From contig JAFALP010000010.1 of the NCBI GenBank assembly GCA_019234175.1, positions 1 to 7,700 of the forward strand: a stretch of 7,700 bases of DNA. Direction: 5' to 3'. Positions 1 through 7,014 of this stretch are shown here, piece by piece (position 1 is the first letter of the stretch; every line of letters begins with the position of its first letter). The DNA is from Actinomycetota bacterium. GTDB lineage: Bacteria; Actinomycetota; Thermoleophilia; Gaiellales; Gaiellaceae. The position numbers were made by a program, and so were the translations under genes. The notes under the pieces are model-generated. The model saw only the letters and a list, made by a program, of their open reading frames with translations, was not told where the DNA came from and did not search any database.

Positions 1-1233
1 GCGTACGTGCTCGGCTTCCTCGTCTTCTCGGCGGCGTCGCTCGGCGCCGGCTTCGCCGACAGCGGCACCGTGCTCATCCTCTGGCGGATCCTCCAGGGCG
101 TCGGCGGCGCATTCCTCTTCGCCAACGCGGCCGCGCTCGTCACCGACGCGTTCCCCAAGGAGGAGCTCGGGCTCGCCATGGGCACGAACACGATGGTCGC
201 CGCCGTCGGGCTCGTCATCGGCCCCGTGCTCGGGGGCGCGCTCGTCGCCATCCGCTGGCCGTGGGTCTTCTGGTTCAACGTCCCGCTCGGCCTGCTCGGG
301 TCGGCGTGGGCCTACCTCGTCCTGCACGAGATCTCCGGCAAGGACAAGGAGCGCGGCCTCGACCTGTTCGGCACCGGCACGTTCGTCGTCGGGTTGACCG
401 GCCTCGTGCTCGCGCTGTCCAAGGGCGGCCTGACCGGGTGGAACGACTGGCTCGTGGTCGCGGGCTTCGCGGCGGCGATCGTCCTCCTGCCGCTCTTCGT
501 CGTCATCGAGCGACGCGGACGCGCGCCGATGCTCGATCTGTCGCTCTTCTCGAACAAGCTCTTCGCGGCGGCGTCGGGCGCCGCCTTCATCAACGGGCTC
601 TCGCGCTTCGCGCTCATGTTCCTGTTCGTCTTCTACTTCCAGGGCCCGCAGGGCAAGTCGCCGATCGTCGCCGGCATCGAGCTCGCGCCGATGGCGATCG
701 GCATGCTCGTGTCGTCGCCGCTCGCGGGGATCGCGGCGGACCGGCACGGCTCGCGCGGCCTCGCGGCGCTCGGGATGCTCGTCTCCGCCGCCGGCCTCGC
801 CGGCATGACGATGCTGCAGGCGCACACCGCCTACGTGTGGAGCGCCCTGTGGCTGCTTCTCGTCGGCGTCGGCTCCGGCATGTTCAACAGCCCGAACACC
901 GCCGCGATGATGGGATCGGTTCCCGTCCACCGCCGCGGCATCGCCGCCGGCGCGCGCGTGATGCTGCAGAACACAGGCGCGGTCATCTCCATCGCGTTCG
1001 TCATGGCGGTGGTCACGTCGGCGGTGCCGTCGGTGGTGCTGTTCAAGATCTTCTCCGGCGTGACCTCCGGCCTGTCGGCGAAGCAGCTCGACCTCTTCAT
1101 CACCAACATGCACATGGCGCTGTGGGTGCTGACCGGCATCTCGCTGCTCGGCGCGGTCGTCTCGCTCATGCGTCCCGCGCACGTCGGCGCCGAGGTGACC
1201 GCGGACGAGGTCTTCGAGGCGGAGGCGGCGTGA
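1..1233 (+). CDS. MFS drug exporter, DHA2 (EmrB/QacA) family, 5' truncated by window edge
   Basis: This is an inner-membrane proton-coupled exporter, probably of hydrophobic drugs or toxic metabolites. The frame is open from base 1 (410 codons visible), so the true start and about the first two membrane segments lie outside the window; the GTG at 7 is not a convincing start. Visible features include the MFS motif-B Arg in 'LWRILQGVGG' (fragment residues 28-37), the antiporter motif C 'VIGPVLGGAL' (about 72-81), and 'WPWVFWFNVP' (86-95), the W-x-W-x-F-x-x-N-x-P block typical of 14-helix DHA2 proteins. Many further hydrophobic segments follow, then an acidic tail after 'SLMRPAHVG'. The stop overlaps the start of the MerR-type gene (GTGA), so the two are co-translated and the regulator probably controls this exporter. 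Family assignment is firm; the substrate is unknown. Confidence 0.9.
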   Translation, partial: AYVLGFLVFSAASLGAGFADSGTVLILWRILQGVGGAFLFANAAALVTDAFPKEELGLAMGTNTMVAAVGLVIGPVLGGALVAIRWPWVFWFNVPLGLLGSAWAYLVLHEISGKDKERGLDLFGTGTFVVGLTGLVLALSKGGLTGWNDWLVVAGFAAAIVLLPLFVVIERRGRAPMLDLSLFSNKLFAAASGAAFINGLSRFALMFLFVFYFQGPQGKSPIVAGIELAPMAIGMLVSSPLAGIAADRHGSRGLAALGMLVSAAGLAGMTMLQAHTAYVWSALWLLLVGVGSGMFNSPNTAAMMGSVPVHRRGIAAGARVMLQNTGAVISIAFVMAVVTSAVPSVVLFKIFSGVTSGLSAKQLDLFITNMHMALWVLTGISLLGAVVSLMRPAHVGAEVTADEVFEAEAA

Positions 1234-1652
1234 TCCGCATCGGCGAGGTCGCGGAGCGGACGGGATTGACGCCGCGCACGATCCGCTACTACGAGGAGAT
1301 CGGGCTGCTCCCACCGCCGTCCGAGCGCCGCAAGGGCGAGCATCGCGCATACGACGACGGCGACGTCGAACGGCTGAACGAGCTCAAGCGGCTGCGCGAC
1401 CTGCTCAACATCCCGCTCGACGAGCTGAAGGAGCTCCTCGAGGCGGAAGAGGCGCGCGCGGCCATCCGCAAGCAGTTCCGCGAGACGGACTCCGACGACG
1501 AGCGCGTGCGCCTGCTCGATGCGGCGCTCCCCCACGTGGACACGCAGCTCGAGCTCGTCCGTCATCGCCTCGAGGAGCTGCGGCGGCTCGAGGCGGAGCT
1601 CGTCGACAAGCGGAAGTCGATTCTCGCGCGGAAGCGCGAGCTAGCGCACTGA
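1230..1652 (+). CDS. MerR-family transcriptional regulator
   Basis: This is a 140-residue DNA-binding regulator. The N-terminal winged HTH is clear: 'IRIGEVAERTGLTPRTIRYY' at residues 2-21, then 'EEIGLL', and the wing region 'RAYDDGDVERL' near 36-46. The C-terminal half is a charged Leu/Glu/Arg-rich helix that looks like the usual dimerisation coiled coil. There is no cysteine, which argues against a metal-sensing CueR/ZntR type and fits a drug- or stress-responsive MerR. The GTG start at 1230 overlaps the exporter stop as GTGA, with GGAGG four bases upstream inside the exporter gene. Translational coupling is therefore likely, and the adjacent exporter is its likely target. Its 3' end overlaps the end of the convergent selD by 12 bp. 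The effector cannot be read from sequence. Confidence 0.9.
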   Translation: MIRIGEVAERTGLTPRTIRYYEEIGLLPPPSERRKGEHRAYDDGDVERLNELKRLRDLLNIPLDELKELLEAEEARAAIRKQFRETDSDDERVRLLDAALPHVDTQLELVRHRLEELRRLEAELVDKRKSILARKRELAH

Positions 1653-2633
1653 GACGCCGGCGCCGGCCTCGACGTGGCCGATGCGCCGGACGAAGAGCTC
1701 GCGCGCCCGGAACGCGCTCTCGAGCGAGAGCGCCTTGTCGGACGGCAGCGAGACGAGCAGGCCGCCCGCCGTCTGCGCGTCGTAGCCGAGCGCGAGCACC
1801 GCGTCGTCGACGCCCTCGGCGTCGACGGGGGCGTACTCGCGATTGCGGCGATCGCCGCCGGTGCGCACGCCGGCCTGCGCCGCCTCGAGCGCTCCCGCCA
1901 TCGCCGGCACGTGGTCGATCACGATGTGGACGCCGCTCCGCGTCGCCATCTCGCGCGCGTGCCCGAAGAGCCCGAAGCCGGTCACGTCGGTGACGGCATT
2001 CGGCTCGAACGGACGGAGCGCGTCGGCGGCGGCGGCGTTCAGCGTCGTCATCCACCGGATCGCCTCGTCCGTGTCGCCCTTTGCGGCGAGCACGAGGCCG
2101 GTGCCGATCGGCTTCGTCAGGAAGAGCGCGTCGCCTGCGCGCGCCCCCGACTTCGGCCAGATCGCATCGGGATGGACTGTGCCGACGACGGCGAGCCCGT
2201 ACTTCGGCTCGTCGTCGCGGATCGTGTGCCCGCCGGCGAGCACGGCGCCCGCCTCGCGCACGACCTCGTTCGCCGCGGCGAACACGCGTGCCGGAACGTC
2301 CATCGGCAGCTCTTCCGGGAATGCGGCGACAGAGAGCGCGAGCAGCGGCGTCCCGCCCATCGCGAAGACGTCGTTGAGCGCATTCGTCGCGGCGATGCGC
2401 CCGAACGTCGCCGGATCGTCGACCAGCGGGGGGAAGAAGTCGACGGTGAAGACGATGGCGCGATCATCGTCGAGCTTGTACACGGCGGCGTCGTCGGCCG
2501 GGTCGAGGCCGACGAGGAGGTTCTCCGCCTCGGCGGGCACGAATCCGCGCAGCAGCTCTTCGAGACGAGCGGCGGAGTACTTCGCGGCGCAACCGCCGCC
2601 GGCCGTCAAGCCCGTGAGCGCCGGAGCTTCCAC
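1641..2633 (-). CDS. selD: Selenide, water dikinase (selenophosphate synthetase)
   Basis: The enzyme makes selenophosphate from selenide and ATP, the selenium donor for selenocysteine and for 2-selenouridine in tRNA. The 330-residue length is close to the roughly 347 of E. coli SelD. Seen: the N-terminal catalytic loop 'GGGCAAKY', with Cys15 and Lys18 matching Cys17 and Lys20 of E. coli; 'DPADDAAVY' (44-52) and 'TNALNDVFAMGG' (83-94) carrying metal/ATP-binding aspartates; 'AGGHTIRDDEPKYG', the family signature; and 'DVTGFGLFGHA' with a third Asp. The nucleophile is an ordinary TGC Cys codon, not a UGA Sec codon. GTG at 2633 is chosen because it is the only in-frame start between the opposing SDR gene and the Cys loop, and it leaves a normal-length N terminus. 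There is no Shine-Dalgarno, so a leaderless message is possible. No selA, selB, selC or mnmH lies in the window. Confidence 0.93.
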   Translation of the reverse strand: MEAPALTGLTAGGGCAAKYSAARLEELLRGFVPAEAENLLVGLDPADDAAVYKLDDDRAIVFTVDFFPPLVDDPATFGRIAATNALNDVFAMGGTPLLALSVAAFPEELPMDVPARVFAAANEVVREAGAVLAGGHTIRDDEPKYGLAVVGTVHPDAIWPKSGARAGDALFLTKPIGTGLVLAAKGDTDEAIRWMTTLNAAAADALRPFEPNAVTDVTGFGLFGHAREMATRSGVHIVIDHVPAMAGALEAAQAGVRTGGDRRNREYAPVDAEGVDDAVLALGYDAQTAGGLLVSLPSDKALSLESAFRARELFVRRIGHVEAGAGVSVR

Positions 2634-2639
2634 GCGGTC

Positions 2640-2646
2640 TACTGTA
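2640..2646. promoter_or_regulatory. Candidate symmetric bidirectional -10 element (TACTGTA) between selD and SDR
   Basis: The 19-bp gap between the two divergent GTG starts (2633 minus, 2653 plus) has TACTGTA at its exact centre. On the plus strand it reads TACTGT (2640-2645), ending 7 nt before the SDR GTG. On the minus strand it reads TACAGT (2646-2641), ending 7 nt before the selD GTG. Both fit the TAnnnT -10 consensus at the spacing seen for leaderless transcripts. Neither start has a Shine-Dalgarno and no good -35 is visible on either side. The placement is seen directly; promoter function is inferred. Confidence 0.45.
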
Positions 2647-2652
2647 CGCGCG

Positions 2653-3348
2653 GTGGAGAGGGCAGCGCTCGTCACCGGAGGCTCCTCCGGCATCGGCCTC
2701 GCGATCGCGCGCATGCTCCGCGACGAGGGGTTCGACCTCACACTCGTGTCGCGCCGGCCGGAGAAGCTGGACGTCGCCGCCGACGAGCTGGACGCGGTTC
2801 CGGTCGCGGCCGACGTCTCCAACGCCGAGGACTGCTCCCGTATCGTCAAGGAGCACGTCGACCGCTTCGGCCGCCTGGACGTGCTCGTCAACTCGGCGGG
2901 CATCGGCATCGGCGGCCGCGTCGAGGACCTTCCGGTCAAGCACCTCGATCTGCAGCTCGGCATCAACCTGCGCGGGCTCTTCCTCGTCACGCAGGCGGCG
3001 ATCCCGCTGCTGCGCGAGTCGCGCGGTTGGATCGTCAACCTCGCATCGATCGCCGGGACGATGCCGACGCCCGGGCTCTCCGTCTACGGCGCGACGAAGG
3101 CGGCGGTGATCTCGCTGACGCGTTCGCTCAACGCGGAGCTCGAGGCCGACGGCGTGCGTGCGATCGCACTGTGCCCGGGCTTCGTCGACACGCCGATGGC
3201 CCAGTGGTCGGGCATCGAGCCGGACGAGATGATCCGACCCGAGGACTGCGCGGAGGTCGTGCGCATGGTGCTTCGCCTGTCGCCGCACGCGCGCATCCCC
3301 CAGGTCGTGATCGAGCGCGTGGGCACGACGAACGGCGATGTCCCTTAG
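2653..3348 (+). CDS. Short-chain dehydrogenase/reductase (classical SDR), substrate unknown
   Basis: This is a 231-residue cytosolic NAD(P)-dependent oxidoreductase with a Rossmann fold. Seen: the cofactor loop 'TGGSSGIG' at residues 8-15; 'NSAG' at 80-83; Asn105 in 'GINLRG'; catalytic Ser132 in 'NLASIAG'; Tyr145-x-x-x-Lys149 in 'YGATK'; and the 'PG' block after strand 6 (175-176). Arg34-Arg35 at the end of the second strand suggests NADP(H) rather than NAD. The GTG at 2653 puts the glycine-rich loop at its usual distance from the N terminus. There is no Shine-Dalgarno upstream, and initiation may be leaderless. The last 11 bp overlap the start of acdS, so the two form an operon. The 3-oxoacyl-ACP reductase-like sequence does not identify the substrate. 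Confidence 0.9.
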   Translation: MERAALVTGGSSGIGLAIARMLRDEGFDLTLVSRRPEKLDVAADELDAVPVAADVSNAEDCSRIVKEHVDRFGRLDVLVNSAGIGIGGRVEDLPVKHLDLQLGINLRGLFLVTQAAIPLLRESRGWIVNLASIAGTMPTPGLSVYGATKAAVISLTRSLNAELEADGVRAIALCPGFVDTPMAQWSGIEPDEMIRPEDCAEVVRMVLRLSPHARIPQVVIERVGTTNGDVP

Positions 3349-4317
3349 CGACTTCGACCGCGTTCCCCTCCTCTTCGGCCCGTCGCCGGTCCACCGGCTC
3401 GAGCGGCTGAGCGAGCACCTCGGCGGGCGCGTCGACATCTGGGCGAAGCGCGACGACTGCAACGCCGGACTCGCGTACGGCGGCAACAAGACGCGCAAGC
3501 TCGAGTACCTCGTCGCCGACGCGCTCGCGCAGGGCTGCGACACGCTCGTGTCCATCGGCGGCGTGCAGTCGAACCACACGCGGCAGGTGGCCGCTGTCGC
3601 CGCGAAGCTCGGCCTCGCGTGCGTGCTCGTGCAGGAGCACTGGGTGGAGTGGCCCGACGCCGTCTACGACAAGGTCGGGAACATCCTCCTGTCGCGCATC
3701 ATGGGCGCCGACGTCCGGCTCGTCGACGCGGGCTTCGACATCGCGTTCCGGCCCAGCTGGCAGGACGCGCTCGACTCGGTCGTCGCGAGTGGCGGCAAGC
3801 CGTACGCGATTCCCGCCGGCGCCTCCGACCATCCGCTCGGCGGCCTCGGATTCGCACGGTGGGCGGAAGAGGTGGCGGAGCAGGAGGCCGAGCTCGGCGT
3901 CTTCTTCGACACGATCGTCGTCTGCTCCGTCACCGGCTCGACGCAGGCGGGCATGGTCGCCGGCTTCGCGCTGCAGGAAGCGGAGCGCGCGATCCTCGGG
4001 ATCGACGGATCGGCGACCGTCGAGCAGACACGGGATCAGATCACGCGCATCGCGCGGACGACCGCGGAGGCGATCGGCGTCGAGCGCGACGTCGACGTCG
4101 TCCTCCTCGACGAATGGCACGCCGGGACGTACGGCATCCCGGACGCGAGGACGGTCGAGGCGATTCGCATGTGTGCCCGGCTCGAGGGCGTCCTCACCGA
4201 TCCCGTGTACGAGGGGAAGTCGATGGCGGCGCTCATCGACCTCGTGCGGGACGGCCGCATCGAGCCGGGCTCACGCGTGCTCTACGCCCACCTGGGCGGG
4301 CAGCCCGCTTTGAACGC

Positions 4318-4336
<19 letters not shown>
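3338..4336 (+). CDS. acdS: 1-aminocyclopropane-1-carboxylate (ACC) deaminase
   Basis: This PLP enzyme opens the ring of ACC, the plant ethylene precursor, giving 2-oxobutyrate and ammonia. It has 332 residues against about 338 in Pseudomonas. From memory of the Pseudomonas protein, the match is close end to end: 'FGPSP', '[11 protein letters not shown]' with the PLP lysine Lys51, '[20 protein letters not shown]' with Ser78, '[12 protein letters not shown]', '[14 protein letters not shown]' and 'YAHLGG'. Residues that separate true ACC deaminases from D-cysteine desulfhydrases are the ACC type: Tyr265, Tyr291-Glu292 and Leu319 correspond to Tyr268, Tyr294-Glu295 and Leu322. The ATG at 3338 lies inside the SDR gene (11-bp overlap) without its own Shine-Dalgarno, implying translational coupling. 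It suggests life in soil or near roots. D-cysteine desulfhydrase activity is the main, less likely, alternative. Confidence 0.93.
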
Positions 4337-4992
<656 letters not shown>

Positions 4993-4998
4993 GTCGAA

Positions 4999-5004
4999 CT
5001 CCTT
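4999..5004 (-). promoter_or_regulatory. Shine-Dalgarno of the peroxiredoxin gene
   Basis: AAGGAG on the minus strand, with a 6-nt spacer to ATG 4992. It settles the start choice against the in-frame ATG at 5013. It is one of only two strong Shine-Dalgarno sites seen on the minus strand here. Confidence 0.8.
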
Positions 5005-5011
5005 CCCGTTC

Positions 5012-5017
5012 ACTATC
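5012..5017 (-). promoter_or_regulatory. Possible -10 box (GATAGT) for the peroxiredoxin gene
   Basis: GATAGT on the minus strand lies in a short AT-richer patch (ACTTCAAAAGGGATAG) just upstream of the gene. It would give a leader of about 20 nt containing the Shine-Dalgarno. No convincing -35 was found 16-18 bp upstream, so this is tentative. Confidence 0.25.
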
Positions 5018-5063
5018 CCTTTTGAAGTAATGCCGGGACTAGCTTACAGCTCAGGGGGAGTCC

Positions 5064-5094
5064 GGCGATCCGGGGCTGCGGCCCCGTCACCGCC
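5064..5094 (-). other. GC-rich stem-loop upstream of the peroxiredoxin gene
   Basis: On the minus strand, GGCG (5094-5091) pairs with CGCC (5067-5064) around an inner perfect 6-bp stem CGGGGC/GCCCCG (5086-5071) with a CGCA loop. There is no T-run after it. It may be a tail-less terminator for the upstream peptide/regulator transcript or a structure at the promoter edge. The 5014-5205 stretch otherwise shows only the second hairpin at 5166-5194 and no convincing gene. Confidence 0.3.
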
Positions 5095-5165
5095 CTCGTG
5101 CAGGCATGCAGCGGCCGAAACACCATCGGCCAGCACGACATACCTGAGAAGCCGCAGAAGCTCCA

Positions 5166-5194
5166 GGGACCGGCCCAGCGTCCGGCTCGGTCCC
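5166..5194 (-). terminator. Candidate terminator-like hairpin after the small peptide gene
   Basis: Minus-strand GGGACCG (5194-5188) pairs with CGGTCCC (5172-5166). Three more inner G-C pairs follow after one bulged A, giving 10 bp around an 8-nt loop. It starts 11 bases past the peptide stop codon. No U-tract follows (TGGAGCTTCTGC), so termination would be of the tail-less kind reported for high-GC genomes, or the hairpin protects the mRNA 3' end. Confidence 0.4.
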
Positions 5195-5205
5195 ACCGCC
5201 GCGTC

Positions 5206-5313
5206 TTACCAGTACCCGCCGTCGTTCATGCCCGCCGGATGCCAACCCTTCGCTGCGAGAACCGCTGCGACTGCCGTCGCCGCGAGAACCACGATGAAGC
5301 GCACCTTTGCCAC
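5206..5313 (-). CDS. Small secreted-type peptide, candidate RRNPP signalling pro-peptide
   Basis: This 35-codon ORF lies directly downstream of the HTH-TPR gene, with 21 bp between stop and start. It starts with GTG; a perfect AGGAGGT lies 10 nt upstream, four bases after the regulator's stop codon. The product begins with a short basic stretch (Lys3, Arg5). Residues 6-21 are then unbroken hydrophobic or small residues (Phe, Ile, Val, Leu, Ala, one Thr) ending in Leu-Ala-Ala, a plausible signal-peptidase site. The 14-residue polar/aromatic tail is KGWHPAGMNDGGYW. This is how Phr-, PapR- and NprX-type pro-peptides are built: they are exported, trimmed, re-imported and bound by the TPR domain of the adjacent regulator. 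The size, Shine-Dalgarno and charge pattern are seen; the signalling role is inferred. Alternatives are a small membrane protein or a chance ORF. Confidence 0.68.
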   Translation of the reverse strand: MAKVRFIVVLAATAVAAVLAAKGWHPAGMNDGGYW

Positions 5314-5323
5314 TGTGTTTGCC

Positions 5324-5330
5324 ACCTCCT
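5324..5330 (-). promoter_or_regulatory. Strong Shine-Dalgarno of the small peptide gene
   Basis: AGGAGGT on the minus strand, extended by GGG on its 5' side, 10 nt from GTG 5313 and immediately after the regulator's TAA. It is the best ribosome-binding site in the window. It is the main evidence that the small ORF is a real gene and not an extension of the regulator. Confidence 0.7.
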
Positions 5331-5334
5331 CCCG

Positions 5335-6672
5335 TTAGAACCGGACGTCCTGGAGTGCCTCCGCCGCAGTGCGGTAGAGGTGTGCTGCAAGCCTGTCGTC
5401 GCCGCGCCGTGCGGCGAGATCGCCGCGCGCGACCCACGCCGCCGCGCGATGGCTGGCGGAGCCGAGCTGCCCGAAGCTCGCCTCGGCCGAGGTGAATGCC
5501 TGCTCGGCCTCGTCCAGCCGGTCCTGCTCGAGGAGCGCGCGACCGAGCACGAGCTGGGCGCTGCCGATCTCGTCGAGGTAGTCCTCGCGGTCGTCGAGCA
5601 GCCGGAGCGCGTGGCGCGCCTGCTCCTCCGCCTGGTCGACGTCGCCGGTGCGGAGGTGGATCTGCGCGAGCGACGAGACCGCCTGTGCGGCATCGGCCTC
5701 GCGGCCGGTGTCGAGCGCGATGCCGAATGCCTCCTTCAGCAGCGAGACCGCTTCGTCGGTCTTGCCGAGGAGGAAGTTCAGGCCGCCGAGGTTGTTCGTC
5801 AGCTGGCCGACGTGGACGCGGTCGGCGAGCTCCTCGTACGCGTTCCGGGCGCGCTCGGCGTACGTGCGCGCGAGGATCCAGTGCCCCTCGCGGTCGGCGA
5901 CGAGCGACGCCTGGAAGAACGCGTCGCCGATCACCCGCGGATCCGCCGCCTCGTCGGCGAGCTGCAGGGCGCGCTCGATGTCCTCGCGCGCGGCCTCGTA
6001 GTCGCGCATCCGGCGCCAGCAGCGCGAGCGCCACGACAGGATGTTCGAGCGGAGCGAGTCGGAGGGCATGCCGGAGCGCTCGGCGAGCCCGAGCGCCTCG
6101 TTCAGCAGGCCGAGCGCGGTCTGCACGCTGTTCAGCTGGTAGCGGCAGATGCCGAGCGCGTAGAAGACCTCCGCGCGCTCGAGATCGGAGAAGTTGCCCG
6201 ACTCGACGATCCCGCGTGCGGTGTTCAGGAGGTCGAGCGCGCGGCGCAGCGAGCCGAGGCGCATCTGCGTCCGGCCGGCGCCGACGAGGGCGCGCACTTC
6301 GAGCTCGGGGACGCCGGTGGCGCGCGCGGCCGGGACGAGCGACTCGTACTCGGCAGCGGCGTCGTCGTTCCGATGCGCCTCGATCATCGTCTCCGCGCGC
6401 GCGAGCGACGCCTCGAGGCGCCCGCGCTCGTCGGTGGCGACGCCGTTGGCGAGGAAGCCGGCGTCGCACGCGAGCCGTTCGGCGAGCCACTCGATCGTCT
6501 CGGTCGTCGGGCGCGTCTTCCCGCGCTCGATCTGCGAGACGTATTCCTTCGAGAAGCGGTCGCCCGCGAGCTCGCTCTGCGTCAGGCCGGCGGCAACGCG
6601 AAGCTGGCGCAGCCGTTCGCCCAGCCGGAGCGCCGTGGTGACTTGATTGCCGAGTGCGGTCTCTCGTGCCAT
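5335..6672 (-). CDS. XRE-type HTH regulator with C-terminal TPR domain (RRNPP-like)
   Basis: This is a 445-residue cytosolic transcriptional regulator. An XRE/Cro-type HTH spans about residues 17-73, with 'LRQLRVAAGLTQSELA' and the recognition part 'SKEYVSQIERGKTRPT'. From about residue 85 to the end the protein is all helical with roughly nine TPR-like units of 30-40 residues; examples are 'LGICRYQLNSVQTALGLLNE', 'LGGLNFLLGKTDEAVSLLKE' and 'LGRALLEQDRLDEAEQAF'. HTH plus a long TPR array is the architecture of PlcR, NprR, Rgg-like and AimR proteins, which bind short peptides. ATG 6672 is chosen because it puts the HTH at a normal distance; an in-frame GTG at 6708 is possible and neither has a clear Shine-Dalgarno. 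The small peptide gene follows in the same transcript. The fold is firm; peptide sensing is inferred from context. A phosphorelay or protein-partner role is the alternative. Confidence 0.88.
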   Translation of the reverse strand: MARETALGNQVTTALRLGERLRQLRVAAGLTQSELAGDRFSKEYVSQIERGKTRPTTETIEWLAERLACDAGFLANGVATDERGRLEASLARAETMIEAHRNDDAAAEYESLVPAARATGVPELEVRALVGAGRTQMRLGSLRRALDLLNTARGIVESGNFSDLERAEVFYALGICRYQLNSVQTALGLLNEALGLAERSGMPSDSLRSNILSWRSRCWRRMRDYEAAREDIERALQLADEAADPRVIGDAFFQASLVADREGHWILARTYAERARNAYEELADRVHVGQLTNNLGGLNFLLGKTDEAVSLLKEAFGIALDTGREADAAQAVSSLAQIHLRTGDVDQAEEQARHALRLLDDREDYLDEIGSAQLVLGRALLEQDRLDEAEQAFTSAEASFGQLGSASHRAAAWVARGDLAARRGDDRLAAHLYRTAAEALQDVRF

Positions 6673-6782
6673 GCGGCTTGGTGGTTGGAAGTCAACCCCA
6701 CGCTTCACAAAAACGCAAGTTGTCCGGACAGGCCATCCCCCGGAAAGGGCATATCCAAGCGGTAGGGACGGTGAACCGGCCG

Positions 6783-6853
6783 TTTTGCAAAATCACTTGA
6801 CCAAGCTACTTGACTCGGGTCTGGGCCCGCCGTATAGTGCGGTCACCTTGCAA
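6783..6853. promoter_or_regulatory. Two TTGCAA palindromes bracketing the ncRNA promoter, possible operator pair
   Basis: TTTTGCAAAA (6783-6792) is a perfect 10-bp palindrome with TTGCAA at its core (6785-6790). A second TTGCAA lies at 6848-6853, just after the predicted transcript start. The centres are 63 bp apart, close to six helical turns, and lie on either side of the -35/-10 pair, upstream of the divergent HTH-TPR gene. A repressor or looping site is possible; chance is not excluded. Confidence 0.3.
6810..6838 (+). promoter_or_regulatory. Near-consensus sigma70-type promoter driving the ncRNA
   Basis: -35 TTGACT (6810-6815), spacer of exactly 17 bp, -10 TATAGT (6833-6838); five of six bases match the consensus in each box. 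The predicted start is A6845 or nearby. This is the strongest promoter in the window, and no open reading frame of note follows on the plus strand before the terminator at 6981. A second TTGACC 13 bp upstream (6797-6802) has no matching -10. Confidence 0.75.
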
Positions 6854-7014
6854 CCGAGCCGGACGCCAGGCGGGTTTGCAGGGGGCGCGTCGCCGCAACC
6901 CAGCGACACCGGGAAACCCGGCTGGGCCGCAGAGCCGGGGCCTCGGTAGACCGCAGGGAGTACGCGCCTCTCAACAGAAAAAGGCCCCGGAGCCGCAGCC
7001 GGGGCCTTCTTCTT
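6845..7014 (+). ncRNA. Candidate structured non-coding RNA, class unknown
   Basis: This stretch of about 170 nt runs between the strong plus-strand promoter and an intrinsic terminator, with no credible ORF. Three structured parts are seen by eye. First, a 5' hairpin, TGCAACC (6849-6855) with GGTTTGCA (6873-6880, one bulged T). Second, a 10-bp closing stem, GGGGGCGCGT (6881-6890) with ACGCGCCTCT (6962-6971, two G-U pairs), enclosing 71 nt. Inside it are arm A (CCCAG 6899-6903 / CTGGG 6922-6926, with inner CCGGG/CCCGG and an AAA loop) and arm B (CCT-CGG 6941-6946 / CCG-(C)-AGG 6951-6957, TAGA loop), giving a three-way junction. Third, the terminator. The unpaired joining segments (CGCCGCAA, CCGCAGAGCCGGGG) are where a ligand or partner site could lie. 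It is not a tRNA, SRP RNA or tmRNA that I recognise. It could be a riboswitch aptamer without a downstream gene, or a trans-acting sRNA. Confidence 0.6.

Noticed and set aside
261..1229. Plus-strand frame upstream of the MerR-type gene
   Set aside because: Arg-rich shadow translation of the exporter gene in another frame; the real MerR protein starts at GTG 1230.
1641..3038. Long minus-strand frame extending selD upstream to 3038
   Set aside because: Upstream of GTG 2633 it is only the antisense shadow of the SDR gene, which has intact catalytic motifs.
5015..5143. Minus-strand ATG ORF of 42 codons between the peptide gene and the peroxiredoxin gene
   Set aside because: There is no Shine-Dalgarno, no recognisable sequence character, and it spans the GC-rich hairpin and the probable promoter region. 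It is most likely chance.
5223..5337. Small peptide as a C-terminal extension of the HTH-TPR protein by stop read-through
   Set aside because: It is in the same frame after the TAA, but the intervening AGGAGGT and GTG, and the hydrophobic export-type start, fit a separate gene much better.
6690..6695. Minus-strand TTGACT as a -35 box for the HTH-TPR gene
   Set aside because: A matching -10 box would have to lie inside the coding sequence; none is present at 16-18 bp.
6881..6972. Resemblance of the RNA core to the c-di-GMP-I (GEMM) riboswitch
   Set aside because: GGGCCGCAGAGCC is close to the GEMM block GGGACGCAAAGCC and GCAACCC to GCAAACC. However, the GGC that should pair with the GCC is missing, the tetraloop arm is different, and no regulated gene follows. 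It is not enough to name the class without a covariance search.
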